Shown in pieces: positions 62,105 to 64,000 of a DNA stretch of 64,000 bases. The notes beneath the pieces were generated by a model. That model did not search any database, was not told the DNA's origin, and saw only the letters and a list, made by a program, of their open reading frames with translations. The stretch comes from Mycobacterium sp. 852002-51057_SCH5723018 (GTDB taxonomy: Bacteria; Actinomycetota; Actinomycetes; Mycobacteriales; Mycobacteriaceae), in assembly GCF_001667035.1 (NCBI RefSeq), contig NZ_LZIR01000025.1, positions 62,001 to 126,000 on the forward strand, written 5' to 3'. A program made the translations under genes and the position numbers. Positions within the stretch are counted from its first letter, which is position 1, and each line of letters opens with the position of its first letter.

Positions 62105-63382
62105 CTAATTCGGTCGCTGCTGGGTGACCGCGCTGCCATACCAGTGGCACAACAACAAGGCCAGTTCCACGTCGAGCCGGTCGGCGTCGATCGCGCGACC
62201 CCGCAGGGCGATGGCCCGCCCGACCCGGTACTTGACCGTGTTGGGATGCAGATTGAGCCGCGCGGCGGCCAGCTTGTAGCTGCCGCTGGTCGACAGGAAG
62301 ACGTGCAACGTCTCGCGCAGCCGGGCCTCGTTCTCGTCGTCGACCGCCAGCTCGCCGAGCATTTCGGCCACCCACGCGCGGGCATCGTCGATGTCGCCGC
62401 CTAAAAGGGCCGCCACCGACACGCCAGGATCGTCCGCGGCGATCACGCTCGGCTGTGGCTGATCGCGCGTGGCTGCTACAGCACGCACCGCCAGGGCCTT
62501 GCGGTGCGATCGGCGAAAGCCGGCGACACCTGCTGCCATCGAGCCGATTCCCACGCTGGGCGAGTCCGCATGAGCGACCGCGAATTTCCGGACTTTCTCG
62601 ATCGCTTCCGGCGCGGCGGCGCGAAACGGCACCCATCCCCAGCCCGATACACCGTCGGCCGCCACGAACAGCGGGATGGCCGAGGCTCCGGCCGCCTGGC
62701 CGAGCTCCCGCAGAAAGCGTTGCAGCCGGGCCAGTTCATTGCCGTTACTGCCCGCCTGTGGATACCACAGCAGGACGGCCAGGTGGTGCCAGCGCAGCGG
62801 ATAGCGAATCGTCGATGACGCGGCGTCGACGTCAACGGGTGTCTTGGCGGCAAGGATCTCCCGGACCCGCACCGCACGGATGCTGTTCTGATTCTCCAGC
62901 CAGCGTTCACGTTCCTCTTCGTAGACCTCGACGACGTGTTGCGAGATCAAGTCGATGTAGGAGAACATCGTGGCCGACATATTCTCCAGAACGCCCACCC
63001 GAAGCGGTGATTTCATGTCGGCGGCCTGTACCTCAGCAAATACCAGTTCGTTCAGGCGCCGCTGGCCGATCCGGTACGCCCGCACCAACGCATGCACCGG
63101 TACGCCGTGTTGCGCGAGCCGCCGCGCGTATTCCAATGCCGCGGTGGGGGCCTCCAGGCGCTGCACATCGATGCCGTAGTGCAGCGAGTGGAGCACGGTG
63201 TCGACGTTGCCGCCGATACTGGCCCCCAGCAACTCGATGCTTGCCGTGTCCTCGCGGAGTTCCGGGATCTCTTCCTCGAGGTGACGCTGGATGGTCGCCG
63301 TCACCTGGCCAAGCCGTTGTTGGAGTCCGGCAGCGATCTGGCGGACACAGCGGTCAACATCGGTATCGGTGACGCCCGTCAC
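62105..63382 (-). CDS. PucR/CdaR-type transcriptional regulator
   Basis: This 425-aa regulator has an N-terminal RsbRD-like helical sensor (about 1-160: VRQIAAGLQQRLGQV, YRIGQRRLNELVF), a GGDEF-like middle typical of CdaR regulators and a C-terminal PucR helix-turn-helix (SYKLAAARLNLHPNTVKYRVG). GTG 63382 removes a 28-residue Arg-rich, unconserved extension from the longer frame; the true start is uncertain. It is divergent from the acyl-CoA ligase gene, which it may regulate. The adjacent PHA operon lies downstream on the same strand. Confidence 0.85.
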   Translation of the reverse strand: MTGVTDTDVDRCVRQIAAGLQQRLGQVTATIQRHLEEEIPELREDTASIELLGASIGGNVDTVLHSLHYGIDVQRLEAPTAALEYARRLAQHGVPVHALVRAYRIGQRRLNELVFAEVQAADMKSPLRVGVLENMSATMFSYIDLISQHVVEVYEEERERWLENQNSIRAVRVREILAAKTPVDVDAASSTIRYPLRWHHLAVLLWYPQAGSNGNELARLQRFLRELGQAAGASAIPLFVAADGVSGWGWVPFRAAAPEAIEKVRKFAVAHADSPSVGIGSMAAGVAGFRRSHRKALAVRAVAATRDQPQPSVIAADDPGVSVAALLGGDIDDARAWVAEMLGELAVDDENEARLRETLHVFLSTSGSYKLAAARLNLHPNTVKYRVGRAIALRGRAIDADRLDVELALLLCHWYGSAVTQQRPN

Positions 63383-63549
63383 ACCAACGACGGTAGTCCT
63401 CGCGCCCCGCTCGGGTGCCGAATGCCGACCACCTTTTGTCTTCCGGGAACAAATCGTCCTCCACATTTGAGCTGGGCGGACGATGCTGGTTCGCCATTGG
63501 TGTCCTAGTGTCGCTGCTCACACACGCCTACCATGTCGCAGGACGTCAC

Positions 63550-64000
63550 ATGAATTTTTCGGTCTTACCCGACCAGCGCGTCATCCAAGATCCGCTCGCA
63601 CCCGCAGTCGCCGACGACACGCGCTCCCTGAACAACGCCGAGTTCCTCGACGCCGTGGAGTGCGCCGCCGCGGCGCTGCGCAGCCGTGGCGTGTCGGCCG
63701 GCGACGTCGTGGCGATCAAACTGCCCAACACCGTCGAGTTCATCGTCTCGCTGTTTGCCGCGTGGCGGCTGGGAGCGGCGGTCACTCCGATCAATCCGTC
63801 CTTATCGGTGCCGGAGGTGCGATATCAGCTTGCCGACGCCGGCGCGAAGCTCCTGATTGCCGACGAGTTGTATGTATGCGACCCTGCCCCGCGGGGCACG
63901 CGTCAGGGTGCCGATGGCTCGCTGGCGTTGCTGATCTATACCAGCGGAACCACCGGCCGCCCGAAGGGGGTGATGCTCGACCACGCGAACCTAAGCGCCA
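63550..64000 (+). CDS. Acyl-CoA synthetase (AMP-binding), 5' part only
   Basis: The first 150 residues of an ANL-superfamily ligase are present. They include LGAAVTPINPSLSVPEVRYQL and the ATP-binding P-loop LLIYTSGTTGRPKGVML near residue 136, then the window ends. Spacing before the P-loop is shorter than in many acyl-CoA ligases (no long loop after KLLIADELY), so this may be a compact member. ATG 63550 follows AGGACGTCAC. It is divergent from the PucR-type regulator. Confidence 0.85.
   Translation, partial: MNFSVLPDQRVIQDPLAPAVADDTRSLNNAEFLDAVECAAAALRSRGVSAGDVVAIKLPNTVEFIVSLFAAWRLGAAVTPINPSLSVPEVRYQLADAGAKLLIADELYVCDPAPRGTRQGADGSLALLIYTSGTTGRPKGVMLDHANLSA

Noticed and set aside
1-64000. DosR-type boxes, tRNA/rRNA genes, CRISPR arrays, insertion sequences
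   Set aside because: I looked for the DosR palindrome near GAF kinases, clover-leaf patterns, regular spacer-repeat arrays and transposase motifs. None was found by eye; a computed search would be needed to exclude weak cases.

Overview
The window is high-GC actinobacterial DNA, almost certainly from a Mycobacterium. It carries a PE/PPE pair of the PPE-SVP type, an EsxJ/EsxI-like (ESX-5 class) WXG100 pair, class I/II PHA metabolism, acyl-CoA enzymes, a P450 and mycobacterial-style GAF sensor kinases. I see no rRNA, tRNA, CRISPR array, insertion sequence or phage gene. The species cannot be named from the sequence alone.

Layout. 1-8.2 kb: the 5' part of a MalT-type ATPase regulator, a chimeric amidohydrolase/SnoaL ORF, an aquaporin, a truncated VIT1-type transporter, then an aldehyde dehydrogenase-pyruvate decarboxylase operon and a small secreted protein. 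8.6-19.4 kb: two tandem paralogous LuxR-type ATPase regulators, a P450 and a 1260-aa sensor kinase with PAS and four GAF domains. 19.7-24.3 kb: a tightly coupled aromatic-ring cleavage operon (extradiol dioxygenase, FAH-family hydrolase, FAD monooxygenase, YWTD propeller) closed by a clear terminator. 25.5-32.1 kb: an IclR regulator divergent from a catabolic operon (cupin, CoA-transferase, two MaoC proteins, AtuA-family protein, acyl-CoA dehydrogenase). 32.2-43.3 kb: a PE/PPE pair and an Esx pair separated by about 9 kb of metabolic genes (PPOX protein, amidohydrolase, TetR, arylsulfatase, aldo/keto reductase). Most of that block lies between a decayed and an intact copy of a carboxymuconolactone-decarboxylase-like unit.

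43.7-58.3 kb is a signalling island. It holds a giant kinase-like/AAA/GAF/histidine kinase protein, two further GAF histidine kinases, a NarL-type response regulator, a single-domain response regulator, a SigH-like ECF sigma factor, an HtrA-type protease, an intradiol dioxygenase and a YVTN beta-propeller protein. 58.4-64 kb: a propeller-gene remnant, a PHA depolymerase/small ORF/PHA synthase operon, a PucR-type regulator and the start of an acyl-CoA ligase.

The most unusual signal is a recurring upstream module. A lux-box-like dyad (core GCTAGC or GCTGGC) is followed by exactly 24 bases and then GTAACGAC or a close variant. In three cases a TGACGAATCGTCA-type palindrome lies upstream of the dyad. 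The module sits 100-230 bases before the aldehyde dehydrogenase/pyruvate decarboxylase operon, the extradiol operon, the intradiol dioxygenase, the carboxymuconolactone-decarboxylase-like gene and its pseudogene, and the HtrA protease; a weaker copy precedes a sensor kinase. My inference is a regulon joining aromatic and aldehyde metabolism to the paralogous GAF kinases through a NarL/LuxR-type regulator. No experiment is visible here to prove it.
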